Source of the DNA: Bacteroidota bacterium
GTDB taxonomy: Bacteria > Bacteroidota > Bacteroidia > NS11-12g > UBA9320
DNA length: 13,544 bases
Assembly: GCA_003485825.1 (NCBI GenBank)
Contig: DNHN01000297.1
Coordinates: forward strand, 2,747 to 16,290
Reading direction: 5' to 3'
Part shown: positions 6,798 through 13,544 of the stretch, piece by piece
How positions within the stretch are numbered: the stretch's first letter is position 1
Layout of the letters: the number at the start of each line of letters is the position of its first letter
Notes under the pieces: model-generated
What the model saw: only the letters and a program-made list of their open reading frames with translations
Database searches by the model: none
Told to the model about the DNA's origin: nothing
Translations under genes and position numbers: made by a program

Positions 6798-9548
6798 TTA
6801 TCCCATTTTCTCCAAAATATCTATAGCAGCCTCTGCTATCACTGTACCTGGACCAAACACGAAATCTACTCCTGAGTCATACAAGAACTGATAATCTTGC
6901 TCGGGAATAACTCCCCCAGCTACGACTATGATATCCTCCATACCTTGCTTTTTCAATTCACCGATTACTTCCGGCATTAAGGTTTTGTGTCCTGCTGCAA
7001 GAGAAGATACCCCAAGTATATGTACATCATTTTCCATAGCTTGTTTTGCCACCTCCGCTGGTGTTTGAAAAAGTGGACCTATATCTACATCAAAACCTAA
7101 ATCTGCAAATGCAGTAGCAATAATCTTAGCACCTCTATCATGGCCATCTTGACCCATTTTGGCTACTAATATCCTTGGTCTACGTCCATCCTTTGCAGCA
7201 AAATCATCTGCCGCTTTTCGCGCTGCTATTACCTTATCGTCGTTTTGCACTTCTTTCAAATATACGCCACTTATGGTCGCATTCTGCGCTTGGAAGCGTC
7301 CAAATACGTTTTCTAAGGCATTGGACATCTCACCCAACGTAACTCTAGCTTCCGCTGCTTCTACACAGATTTCAAGTAGGTTTTCGTCTGACGCTGCTGC
7401 TTTTTCAAGCTTAGCTAATAACATCTCAGCTTTACTACTGTCTCTTTCTGCCTTTACGCTATTGATTCTTTCTATCTGACTCTTGCGTACCGCATCGTTA
7501 TCTACTTCTAGAATGTCAAAATCTGCTTTCTCCTCTGACTTATATTTATTTACACCTACTATGATCTCTTTCCCTGCATCTATTTTCGCTTGTTTGACGG
7601 CTGCACATTCTTCGATACGCATTTTTGGGATTCCACTTTCAATGGCCTTAGACATACCTCCAAGTTCCTCTATTTCTAGAATATACTCCCACGCTTTATC
7701 CGCAAGTTCCTGCGTATACTTTTCTATGAGTACACTCCCCCCCCACGGGTCTATTACCTTAGTGATATCCGTTTCTTCTTGTATAATTTTTTGTGTATTT
7801 CTGGCTATTTTAGCACTGAAGTCCGTTGGTAAAGCCATCGCTTCATCAAAACTGTTGGTGTGCAAACTCTGTGTTCCACCAAAAACGGCAGCTAATGCTT
7901 CAATAGTAGTTCGAGCTACATTGTTATACGGGTCTTGCTCCGTAAGACTCCATCCGCTGGTTTGACAATGGGTTCTGAGCGCCATAGATTTATCATTTTG
8001 CGGATCAAACCTTTTAATCAGCTTCGCCCAAAGCAGTCTGCCTGCTCGCAGCTTCGCGATTTCTTTATAAAAATTCATCCCGATCCCCCAGAAAAAACTC
8101 AATCTAGGAGCGAAATCATCTATCGCCAAACCTGCTTCTATTCCCGTGCGCACATAGTCTAGACCATCAGCAATGGTATATGCCAATTCCAGTTCTGGAG
8201 TAGCTCCTGCTTCCTGCATGTGGTACCCACTAATACTTATGCTATTGAACTTTGGCATATTACCCGAAGTATATTTAAAGATATCAGAGATGATTCGCAT
8301 ACTAGGAGCTGGTGGATAGATGTAGGTGTTTCGCACCATAAACTCTTTGAGAATATCATTTTGGATTGTTCCAGCTAGTTTCGCTTGGTCTACTCCTTGC
8401 TCTTTGGCAGCAGCTATATAAAATGCCATTATTGGAAGTACAGCACCATTCATAGTCATACTGACAGAGATATCCCCGAGTGGAATCTCATCAAAAAGGA
8501 TTTTCATGTCCTCTATGCTATCTATAGCCACTCCAGCCATTCCCACATCTCCCGTAACTCGCTCGTGGTCACTATCATAACCTCTATGTGTAGCTAAGTC
8601 AAAAGCTACAGAGAGTCCTTTTTGACCCGCAGCCAAGTTTCTTTTGTAGAACGCGTTGCTTTTTTCTGCCGTACTAAATCCTGCATACTGGCGAATGGTC
8701 CATGGGCGAATAGCATACATCGTAGAGTATGGACCACGTAAGTATGGTGCTATACCTGCGGTAAATCCAGTCATACTAAGTGGAGTCTCAGAAGTCATCC
8801 TGAGCGGAGTCGAAGGGTCGGCTTCTGAAGACGCATTGTCTACCTTTTGACTGAGCCTGTGCTGAGCAGAGTCGATGTGCTCCATGTACTGCTCCGTCAG
8901 CTTCTCCAAAAACCAACTCCCACTAGCTGCATCATGCAATTCTCCCATATAGCTTTCACTTTTGAGCAGGAGTAAGATATTTTTAGCGAGTCGAAGGCTT
9001 TGTTCGTTTTCTTTATTGTTGAATGGCAATACACAAATATGCTTTGCTCCTCCGATGATAGCAGAAGCTGCGGTGATGGTTTGTCTTACCAAGTTGTTAT
9101 GCGTAAACTCATCATCAGATGCAGGAACTACTACATTTATTTCTGTAGTTGGATTTGCAATTCGCAGTGCTCTTAGCTTCGCAATATTTTCGTAGAACTT
9201 CGTTCCCAGCTCAAAATAAACTGACTGTTCATTCGCTGCATTGGTCAGGTTGTTTAGTACTAGGCTTCCACAACTCTTTCCTAGTTCGTCTAGGCTGCCT
9301 ATGGTTTTGTCTACTCCTGATAGTTGAGTCTTTGCTAGCAATGTGATTTGCCAATCTGCTCGTCCTACAGACACTAGAGACGTGCTATTCTCATCTGAAA
9401 AATAGGGCTCTAGCCTTATTCCGTCTGAGGTCGTATATGCTAATTCATCTAAGGACTTTCCTTTCAAATCCTTTGTTGCTTTTGCTTTCCAATCTGCTAA
9501 GCTTGCCTGAGCAAACTCATCAAACGCTAGTGTTTTATCCAATTGCAT
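6798..9548 (-). CDS. mutB: Methylmalonyl-CoA mutase: shortened MutA-like N-terminus fused to MutB through a repeat-encoded linker
   Basis: 916 residues. It interconverts methylmalonyl-CoA and succinyl-CoA using adenosylcobalamin. Residues 262-916 are a near-complete large subunit: [15 protein letters not shown] (276-290, Y278), the VRNTYIYPP region with R406, SGYHMQEAG with H443, and the B12-binding domain from about 788 with DGHDRG (801-806, axial ligand H803). Residues 1-223 look like a contracted small subunit: [15 protein letters not shown] (16-30) and DGIRLEPYF (42-50) as in MutA N-termini, then 118-220, which is paralogous to 493-614 of the same protein ([12 protein letters not shown] vs [23 protein letters not shown] vs [11 protein letters not shown]). 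Residues 224-261 are the linker, encoded by three copies of a GACTCYGCTCAG-type repeat. The usual Bacteroidota arrangement is separate adjacent mutA and mutB. A run of eight G's codes for W602-G604. All catalytic MutB residues are kept, so activity is expected. Confidence 0.92.
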   Translation of the reverse strand: MQLDKTLAFDEFAQASLADWKAKATKDLKGKSLDELAYTTSDGIRLEPYFSDENSTSLVSVGRADWQITLLAKTQLSGVDKTIGSLDELGKSCGSLVLNNLTNAANEQSVYFELGTKFYENIAKLRALRIANPTTEINVVVPASDDEFTHNNLVRQTITAASAIIGGAKHICVLPFNNKENEQSLRLAKNILLLLKSESYMGELHDAASGSWFLEKLTEQYMEHIDSAQHRLSQKVDNASSEADPSTPLRMTSETPLSMTGFTAGIAPYLRGPYSTMYAIRPWTIRQYAGFSTAEKSNAFYKRNLAAGQKGLSVAFDLATHRGYDSDHERVTGDVGMAGVAIDSIEDMKILFDEIPLGDISVSMTMNGAVLPIMAFYIAAAKEQGVDQAKLAGTIQNDILKEFMVRNTYIYPPAPSMRIISDIFKYTSGNMPKFNSISISGYHMQEAGATPELELAYTIADGLDYVRTGIEAGLAIDDFAPRLSFFWGIGMNFYKEIAKLRAGRLLWAKLIKRFDPQNDKSMALRTHCQTSGWSLTEQDPYNNVARTTIEALAAVFGGTQSLHTNSFDEAMALPTDFSAKIARNTQKIIQEETDITKVIDPWGGSVLIEKYTQELADKAWEYILEIEELGGMSKAIESGIPKMRIEECAAVKQAKIDAGKEIIVGVNKYKSEEKADFDILEVDNDAVRKSQIERINSVKAERDSSKAEMLLAKLEKAAASDENLLEICVEAAEARVTLGEMSNALENVFGRFQAQNATISGVYLKEVQNDDKVIAARKAADDFAAKDGRRPRILVAKMGQDGHDRGAKIIATAFADLGFDVDIGPLFQTPAEVAKQAMENDVHILGVSSLAAGHKTLMPEVIGELKKQGMEDIIVVAGGVIPEQDYQFLYDSGVDFVFGPGTVIAEAAIDILEKMG
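8769..8882 (-). repeat. Intergenic-type repeat cluster inside the mutase coding sequence
   Basis: Three degenerate copies of one 12-mer lie in the same direction on the minus strand: GACTCTGCTCAG (8873-8862), GACTCCGCTCAG (8811-8800) and GACTCCACTTAG (8787-8776). The last two belong to a 24-bp tandem duplication (8793-8816 and 8769-8792) encoding STPLRMTS and ETPLSMTG. The middle unit, CCTTCGACTCCGCTCAGGAT, matches a repeat I recall as common between genes in Bacteroidota. The cluster is in frame, has no stop codon, and lies exactly at the MutA-like/MutB boundary. Confidence 0.75.
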
Positions 9549-9553
9549 TAGGG

Positions 9554-9561
9554 CAAAGGTA
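9554..9561 (-). promoter_or_regulatory. -7 box of the mutase gene
   Basis: The minus strand reads TACCTTTG, an exact TAnnTTTG, ending 5 nt before the ATG. There is no TTTG at -33 spacing. The GTGA-N6-TCAC dyad is centred about 58 nt upstream of the inferred transcription start, as for an activator-dependent promoter. Confidence 0.5.
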
Positions 9562-9600
9562 GAATATTAGGTCTTTGATGTATACCTCTCAGATTTTTAA

Positions 9601-9614
9601 GTGACCTATGTCAC
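9601..9614. promoter_or_regulatory. CRP/FNR-family-like operator between divergent genes
   Basis: GTGA-N6-TCAC (GTGACCTATGTCAC), a perfect dyad with the core of CRP-family sites, is centred at 9607.5 between the divergent mutase and YceI-like genes. It is about 58 nt from the inferred mutase start site and about 41 nt from the inferred start of the plus-strand gene, both common activator distances. Short motif; chance occurrence is possible. Confidence 0.4.
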
Positions 9615-9636
9615 CTTTTCCGCGTTTATAAAGGGC

Positions 9637-9644
9637 TACCTTAG
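9637..9644 (+). promoter_or_regulatory. Candidate -7 box of the YceI-like gene
   Basis: TACCTTAG has one mismatch to TAnnTTTG and ends 5 nt before the ATG at 9650. There is no clear -33 element. Confidence 0.35.
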
Positions 9645-9649
9645 AACCC

Positions 9650-10285
9650 ATGAAAAATACATTGCATTTTACCATTTTACTCCTTTTAGGGTCGAGCTTC
9701 TTATCCTCTTGCTCTCCCAAGTCTAACTCAGAAAATAATGAGACAAAAACGCAAGAAAAAGAGCAGGTGTATACGCTAACAACAGATTCTACTGCGTTAA
9801 AATGGACGGCATTCAAAACCACTCAACGGATAGGTGTTAGTGGGTCATTTGATTCTATCTTCATCGATGCTAAGAATACCACAGGAACTATTCCAGAGCT
9901 ACTCACAAATGCTCGAATCACAATAAATACGACTTCTGTGAATTCGAATAATGCAATTCGTGACCCGAAAATTGTATCCTTTTTCTTTGGGGCCTTTTCC
10001 GTCCCAAATGAAATACTTGGTACCATTGATTCCGTAGTCAACGACAATATCTACATCGAGATAACTATGAATGGGATTAAAAAAACGGTCATAGCTGACT
10101 ATTCTATTGACACCCTTTTGCTTGATATTAATACGGTCATCCATCTACCAGACTGGAATGCAGAAGGTGGACTATCTGCACTAAATAAGGAATGTGACGA
10201 CCTACACAAAGGCGAAGATGGGATTTCAAAACTCTGGCCCGAAGTAGCGATAAATATCACTTGTCCGCTGAAGCAAGTGGAATAG
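9650..10285 (+). CDS. YceI-like domain lipoprotein
   Basis: 211 residues. A lipoprotein signal is clear: MKN, a hydrophobic core, and lipobox LSSC with Cys21 as the lipidated residue. A Ser/Asn/Glu/Lys-rich spacer (22-38) follows. The remainder (about 41-211) resembles YceI-like domains, lipocalin-like beta-barrels that bind isoprenoid-type lipids: LKWTAFKTTQRIGVSGSFD near the start, alternating beta strands, then WPEVAINITCPL at the end. The family call comes from the opening W-x-A-x-K...G-V-x-G-x-F pattern and is fairly but not fully certain. It is predicted to be anchored in the envelope. It is divergent from the mutase gene with a shared operator-like dyad, and is followed after 30 nt by the crotonase gene, which has its own -7 box. 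Confidence 0.8.
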   Translation: MKNTLHFTILLLLGSSFLSSCSPKSNSENNETKTQEKEQVYTLTTDSTALKWTAFKTTQRIGVSGSFDSIFIDAKNTTGTIPELLTNARITINTTSVNSNNAIRDPKIVSFFFGAFSVPNEILGTIDSVVNDNIYIEITMNGIKKTVIADYSIDTLLLDINTVIHLPDWNAEGGLSALNKECDDLHKGEDGISKLWPEVAINITCPLKQVE

Positions 10286-10300
10286 TATTGAATCATACCT

Positions 10301-10308
10301 TAAATTTG
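10301..10308 (+). promoter_or_regulatory. -7 box of the enoyl-CoA hydratase family gene
   Basis: TAAATTTG is an exact TAnnTTTG, ending 7 nt before the ATG at 10316, in a 30-nt gap. There is no obvious -33 TTTG. The sequence after the box (CCCAA) resembles that at the mutase start (CCCTA). Confidence 0.45.
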
Positions 10309-10315
10309 CCCAACA

Positions 10316-11098
10316 ATGTACAATAACATTATATCAGAAAACAACAACCCTGATGGTTCGGGGGTAGTGCAAATCATCACCATAAACCGTGAGAATAAAC
10401 TCAACGCACTAAACGTAGAACTCATACAAGAAATAGGACAAGAAGTAGCTCGACTCAACAAGGAGAAGTCTGTTCGTGGAATTATTCTTACCGGAAAAGG
10501 AGAAAAAGCTTTTGCTGCAGGTGCAGATATTTCAGAATTTGCCAACTTTGGCGAAGCTGATGCAAAAGAAATGAGTGCCAAAGGCGGGAAAGTATTTACG
10601 AGTATAGAAGAAAGTGAGATCCCCGTAATAGCTGCTGTAAATGGTTATGCGCTAGGTGGTGGGTGTGAACTTACGATGGCTTGTCATGTACGTATAGCAA
10701 GTGAAAATGCCTTGTTTGGACAGCCAGAAGTAAACTTAGGTGTGCCTCCAGGATATGGCGGAACTCAGCGTCTTGCACAGATAATAGGACGAGGTAGAGC
10801 ACTCGATATGCTCATCACTGCTAAATCGATTAACGCATCCACGGCGCTCGATTATGGACTGGTCACTCAAGTAGTAAGTATAGAAGAACTGCTACCCACA
10901 TGTATTACATATGTAGAGAAACTAGTAGGAAAATCACCGTTTGCTATAGCTGAAGTGATTAAGTGTACCAATGCATTGTATGAAAACGAGGACGGTCTAC
11001 AATACGAAATAGACAGTTTCGCCAAGAGCTTTGAAACCAATGACTTTCGTGAGGGGACCACAGCATTCCTCGAAAAACGAAAACCAAACTATTCTTAA
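10316..11098 (+). CDS. Enoyl-CoA hydratase/isomerase (crotonase) family protein
   Basis: 260 residues, the usual length of a single-domain crotonase. Members such as enoyl-CoA hydratase add water to 2-enoyl-CoA in fatty-acid or amino-acid breakdown. Oxyanion-hole segments are present: AFAAGADISEF (65-75) and NGYALGGG (109-116). Both glutamates of true hydratases are in place: E118 in GGCELTMAC and E138 in GQPEVNLGVPPGYGGTQRL, so hydratase activity is more likely than another crotonase reaction. Substrate chain length cannot be read from the sequence. It is not certainly co-transcribed with the upstream lipoprotein gene, given its own -7 box. Proximity to methylmalonyl-CoA mutase hints at branched-chain amino-acid or odd-chain fatty-acid breakdown, which is inference only. 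Confidence 0.93.
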   Translation: MYNNIISENNNPDGSGVVQIITINRENKLNALNVELIQEIGQEVARLNKEKSVRGIILTGKGEKAFAAGADISEFANFGEADAKEMSAKGGKVFTSIEESEIPVIAAVNGYALGGGCELTMACHVRIASENALFGQPEVNLGVPPGYGGTQRLAQIIGRGRALDMLITAKSINASTALDYGLVTQVVSIEELLPTCITYVEKLVGKSPFAIAEVIKCTNALYENEDGLQYEIDSFAKSFETNDFREGTTAFLEKRKPNYS

Positions 11099-11135
11099 TA
11101 TGACAATTGACTGCCTCTTTTATTTTGGCATTCTA

Positions 11136-11166
11136 TTTGTTCTTAAAGTGTTGAACATTAATTTTG
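11136..11166 (+). promoter_or_regulatory. Consensus Bacteroidota promoter of the DUF1573 gene
   Basis: TTTG (11136-11139), exactly 19 nt, then TAATTTTG (11159-11166) match the phylum consensus without mismatch. A 22-nt A/T-rich stretch separates the box from the ATG at 11189, the usual Bacteroidota layout without a Shine-Dalgarno sequence. Confidence 0.75.
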
Positions 11167-11188
11167 AAAAAATATTAAATATAAAAAA

Positions 11189-11638
11189 ATGAAAAATTTA
11201 ATCTTACTATCTGCTTTTGTATTCGGATTCTCAGCTATCTCAATAGCTCAAAGTGACAAAGTAACTTTGTCTTCTGAGTCTAAAGCTAAGATGAGCCTTG
11301 AGAAAACCTCCCATGATTTTGGGGAAATAGAAGAAGGCGTACAAGCTACAGTTACTTTTACTTTCAAAAACACAGGTAATGCTCCTCTAGTACTTAATAG
11401 CGTGAAGGCATCTTGTGGATGTACTACACCAAAATGGACGAAAGAGCCTATCGCTCCAGGAGAAGAAGGTGTAATCACCGCTATCTATAACTCTAAAGGA
11501 AGACCAGGTAACTTCACTAAAACAATAACTGTGAAGCACAATGGTGACGGAGGAACTGAATTCCTTACTATCAGAGGTGTAGTAAAGACAGCAGCAGCGC
11601 CTGTAACTCCTACAGTAGTAGCTCCAGCAGGACAATAA
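11189..11638 (+). CDS. DUF1573 domain secreted protein
   Basis: 149 residues. Residues 1-20 form a Sec signal peptide (ILLSAFVFGFSAISIA then Q). The mature protein carries one DUF1573 immunoglobulin-like domain at about 35-130: HDFGEIEEG (42-50), VTFTFKNTGNAPLVL (55-69), SCGCTTPKW (75-83) with the conserved cysteine pair, PIAPGEEG, then a final strand ending TIRGVV. The C-terminus is a short Ala/Pro/Thr/Val tail. Family members are abundant secreted or periplasmic proteins of Bacteroidota; their role is unknown, although the ASPM/MSP-like fold suggests protein binding. It is a self-contained unit, with a perfect consensus promoter and a strong terminator, so it is likely well expressed and monocistronic. 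Confidence 0.93.
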   Translation: MKNLILLSAFVFGFSAISIAQSDKVTLSSESKAKMSLEKTSHDFGEIEEGVQATVTFTFKNTGNAPLVLNSVKASCGCTTPKWTKEPIAPGEEGVITAIYNSKGRPGNFTKTITVKHNGDGGTEFLTIRGVVKTAAAPVTPTVVAPAGQ

Positions 11639-11657
11639 AATATATCAACTCAAACGG

Positions 11658-11687
11658 AAGCCCCATTGCAATGCAATGGGGCTTTTT
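11658..11687 (+). terminator. Strong intrinsic terminator of the DUF1573 gene
   Basis: AAGCCCCATTGC (11658-11669) and GCAATGGGGCTT (11673-11684) form a perfect 12-bp stem with a 3-nt loop. The stem's closing TT is continued by TTT (11685-11687), giving a run of five T. It lies 19 nt after the stop codon. Confidence 0.92.
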
Positions 11688-11764
11688 AGTTTACATCGGG
11701 TTTAGGTACACCAGGTTCAAGAAGTGCCGCTTACAGTGAAAGGGATATTGTACCACGTATATTT

Positions 11765-11793
11765 AACCATATGCTGATAGCCATATGGTTTTT
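11765..11793. terminator. Hairpin downstream of the PLP-enzyme gene
   Basis: AACCATATG (11765-11773) and CATATGGTT (11782-11790) form a perfect 9-bp stem with an 8-nt loop, 20 nt past the minus-strand stop. The T-run lies on the plus-strand side (11789-11793), so it would work better as a backup terminator for the plus strand than for the minus-strand gene. Confidence 0.45.
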
Positions 11794-11810
11794 ACTCGTT
11801 GTGAGACCAA

Positions 11811-12698
11811 CTATAGCTCTGCTGCTTTGCCAAACCACCCCGTCAGTCCACCTGTATGGATAGCTAGTATTTTCTCCCCTTTTTTTATGCTTTCATTTTC
11901 GCATAGTTTCTGGATAGCAAGCATCATTTTACCAGTGTAGATAGGATCCAGAAGTATCCCGGTCTCACGAGCGAATTCTTTAACAAACTCAATCAATTCA
12001 TTATTGGTTTTTGCATACCCACCGCAGTGATACTCATCATAGATAGTCACACCGGTAATCCCGTAGTCCTGTTCTATATCGTTGGCTATGTATCCTTCTC
12101 CTTTGAGGACTTGAATTCCATACAGTCTAGGCGGATTTTTAACCTGGGTAAGTGACTGATACATTCCGCTAATAGTGGTGCCCGTACCACAGGATACAAA
12201 AACTTTATCTATCTGTGAAAGATCTGTTTCATTTAAAATATCTTGGCATCCTTTAGTTCCTAGCTTGCTGGCTCCACCCTCTGGCACATAAAGTACATCC
12301 CCAACTATTCCTTCGGTTCTATTGCTCTTTTTATAGGTTTCTCTTGACACAAACTGTAGATTCATCCCATAGAGTTGACACATTTTCAATACCGGATTCC
12401 ATACCTTAGGCTCTTCACCTCGAATTATTCCTGCGCATCGTATTCCTAAAGCTGCACATGCTGCTGCTGTAGCCACTAGGTGATTTGAATACGCCCCTCC
12501 GTAGGTAGTAAGTTGAGTAAAGCTCTCTTTAGGGTAGTGTGCAAATACACCAGCTAATTTTCGCCACTTATTACCCGATATAATCGGGTGAATGAGGTCA
12601 TCTCTTTTCATACAAAGCTCTATGCCTGCTTTTTTACTCCAGGCTGTTTGCACTTGAGTGATGGGACTCGGTATGTTTAGATGACTGAGTATCTCCAT
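11811..12698 (-). CDS. 1-Aminocyclopropane-1-carboxylate deaminase / D-cysteine desulfhydrase family PLP enzyme
   Basis: 295 residues, fold-type II PLP enzyme. The PLP-binding lysine is K44 in SGNKWRKL. The substrate-carboxylate loop TTYGGAYSNH is at 64-73, the phosphate-binding loop SCGTGTTISG at 169-178, and HTGGLTG at 281-287 is near the end. Family members break down ACC to 2-oxobutyrate and ammonia, or D-cysteine to pyruvate, sulfide and ammonia; the two activities cannot be separated safely by eye. It is slightly shorter than the roughly 330-residue characterised members, but all core motifs are present. The ATG lies 1 nt after the recX stop codon, so the two genes are almost certainly co-transcribed, although no functional link is obvious. 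Confidence 0.9.
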   Translation of the reverse strand: MEILSHLNIPSPITQVQTAWSKKAGIELCMKRDDLIHPIISGNKWRKLAGVFAHYPKESFTQLTTYGGAYSNHLVATAAACAALGIRCAGIIRGEEPKVWNPVLKMCQLYGMNLQFVSRETYKKSNRTEGIVGDVLYVPEGGASKLGTKGCQDILNETDLSQIDKVFVSCGTGTTISGMYQSLTQVKNPPRLYGIQVLKGEGYIANDIEQDYGITGVTIYDEYHCGGYAKTNNELIEFVKEFARETGILLDPIYTGKMMLAIQKLCENESIKKGEKILAIHTGGLTGWFGKAAEL

Positions 12699-12699
12699 A

Positions 12700-13188
12700 T
12701 TACTGTTTCTCTGGGAAATGAGCTTTGATTAATGCCCAAACGATATCTCCTTCATAGCCTTTATTCATCACAAACTGGGCTGCTTTGTAATTTTTTTGAT
12801 ACCCTTTAATCGCTTTCAGGCTATCTATTTTCTTATTCAACAAACTAAGAAGCACTTCCTCATACCTGTCCTCCTCTATTTCTTGCATACCTTTTTTGAT
12901 ACAATAGTCCGATATCTTTCGCTTCTTTAACTCCATTCGAATCTTGTTTCTTCCCCACTTTTTATGGATAAACTTGCCGCGTACATATGCTATAGCGAAT
13001 CTTTCTTCGTTCAGAAAATCATGCTGAATAAGTTCATAAATAAGTAGCTCAACGTCTTCTTTGGCCAGTCCATACCCGTATAGTTTATCGCGCACCTCTT
13101 GGTGGCAACGCTCCTGATAAGCGCAGAACTTGGCTATCTTGCTCTTCGCCTGGCTTGGTGTGTATCTTATTTTGCTGTACTCCTCCAC
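12700..13188 (-). CDS. recX: Regulatory protein RecX
   Basis: 162 residues, typical for RecX, which binds RecA filaments and limits RecA activity. The protein is all-helical with tandem RecX repeats. Key segments are KFCAYQERCHQEVRDKLYGYG (20-40), then FLNEERFAIAYVRGKF (58-73), and KWGRNKIRMELKKRKIS (77-93), the strongest family signature. The start is GTG at 13188: an in-frame stop lies 15-18 nt upstream, there is no ATG near the N-terminus, and a weak -7 box (TAATTTAG) precedes it. recA is not in the window, as is common for Bacteroidota recX. It is followed after 1 nt by the PLP-enzyme gene and is divergent from murF with only 48 bp between starts. Confidence 0.9.
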   Translation of the reverse strand: MEEYSKIRYTPSQAKSKIAKFCAYQERCHQEVRDKLYGYGLAKEDVELLIYELIQHDFLNEERFAIAYVRGKFIHKKWGRNKIRMELKKRKISDYCIKKGMQEIEEDRYEEVLLSLLNKKIDSLKAIKGYQKNYKAAQFVMNKGYEGDIVWALIKAHFPEKQ

Positions 13189-13198
13189 TCTGAGGGGG

Positions 13199-13206
13199 CT
13201 AAATTA
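13199..13206 (-). promoter_or_regulatory. Weak -7 box of recX
   Basis: The minus strand reads TAATTTAG, one mismatch to TAnnTTTG, ending 10 nt before the GTG start. There is no -33 TTTG. Confidence 0.3.
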
Positions 13207-13220
13207 GTGCACAATAACAC

Positions 13221-13228
13221 TACTTTTG
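13221..13228 (+). promoter_or_regulatory. -7 box of murF
   Basis: TACTTTTG is an exact TAnnTTTG match ending 8 nt before the TTG at 13237. It lies downstream of the alternative GTG at 13207, so it favours the TTG as start codon. Confidence 0.5.
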
Positions 13229-13236
13229 TAATCCAT

Positions 13237-13544
13237 TTGTACTCCTTAGCAGAAATAGCCAAAATAGTAGACGGCACACTTCACGGTGATGGGAGTCTGA
13301 GTATAGTTAATATCTATACTGATACCCGAAGTAGTAGACAACATGCGGCACTCTTTATAGCTATCAGTACAACCAAAACCAATGGAAACACTTTTGTTCC
13401 ACAGGCTATAAGTCAAGGAGCTGTAGCCGTATTGGTATCGGCTATTCCCAATATAGGGTGCAACTATATTTTAGTTAAGGATACGCTATATGCGCTTCAA
13501 AAACTGGCAACTTATCACCGTGCTCAGTTTACTATTCCTACTGT
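13237..13544 (+). CDS. murF: N-terminal part of MurF-type ligase, probably the MurF/alanine racemase fusion (truncated by the window end)
   Basis: About 102 codons are visible before the window ends. MurF joins D-Ala-D-Ala to the UDP-MurNAc tripeptide in peptidoglycan synthesis. The translation (LYSLAEIAKIVDG..., NIYTDTRS, ALFIAIS...TNGNTFVPQAISQGAVAVLV, ILVKDTLYALQKLATYHRAQF) follows the Mur ligase N-terminal domain from its first residues up to just before the expected ATP loop, which is not yet reached. The wording is closest to the Bacteroidota enzyme in which MurF is fused to alanine racemase, but the racemase half would lie outside. The start is TTG at 13237: family N-termini read M-Y-S, matching L/M-Y-S here, and the -7 box at 13221-13228 excludes the in-frame GTG at 13207. 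No ATG is available nearby. Confidence 0.85.
   Translation, partial: MYSLAEIAKIVDGTLHGDGSLSIVNIYTDTRSSRQHAALFIAISTTKTNGNTFVPQAISQGAVAVLVSAIPNIGCNYILVKDTLYALQKLATYHRAQFTIPT

Noticed and set aside
8656..8850. Plus-strand frame with repeated VILSG words opposite the mutase
   Set aside because: It is the reverse reading of the GACTCYGCTCAG repeats within the mutase gene, not a separate gene.
8769..8882. CRISPR-like array from the spaced repeats
   Set aside because: The copies are degenerate, only 12-24 bp long, unevenly spaced (24 and 62 bp), and lie within a coding frame.

Overview
The window looks like chromosomal DNA of a Bacteroidota member, probably order Flavobacteriales. The reasons are a type IX secretion (T9SS) substrate with a CHU_C-type C-terminal domain, a Rho with a long charged insertion, a MurF-type start resembling the MurF/Alr fusion of this phylum, promoters of the TTTG-N19/20-TAnnTTTG kind, and no Shine-Dalgarno sequences. 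I cannot name a genus. The gene content is mostly housekeeping, with no phage, CRISPR or transposase gene.

Layout. 1-1854 (+): the 3' end of a secreted PKD/CHU_C protein, then a secreted protein built from GldM-C-like repeats that starts at the next base. 1874-3667 (-): rho, convergent, with its likely intrinsic terminator inside the neighbour's 3' end. 3668-4518: an 850-bp gene-poor stretch with a long palindrome, a possible 63-aa lipoprotein ORF, a decayed copy of the 3' end of the E2 gene, two REP-like palindromes and the E2 terminator. 4519-5745 (-): dihydrolipoamide acyltransferase (E2), divergent from thyA (5858-6652, +). 6798-9548 (-): a 916-aa methylmalonyl-CoA mutase. Divergent from it on + are a YceI-like lipoprotein (9650-10285), an enoyl-CoA hydratase family protein (10316-11098) and a DUF1573 secreted protein (11189-11638). 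11811-13188 (-): recX followed by an ACC deaminase/D-cysteine desulfhydrase-type PLP enzyme. 13237-end (+): the start of murF.

The most notable object is the methylmalonyl-CoA mutase. Its first 223 residues look like a shortened MutA (small subunit), and residues 262-916 are a near-complete MutB. The roughly 38-residue junction is encoded by a cluster of three degenerate GACTCYGCTCAG-type repeats, a family usually met between genes in Bacteroidota. This suggests that an intergenic repeat became a protein linker when mutA and mutB fused. The mutase and the crotonase could both serve propionyl-CoA or branched-chain acyl-CoA metabolism, but no partner genes in the window confirm this.

A second theme is promoter layout. 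Several genes have a -7 box ending only 5-10 nt before the start codon, so their mRNAs may be leaderless or nearly so. This also supports the GTG start of recX and the TTG start of murF. No complete new defence or mobile system was found.
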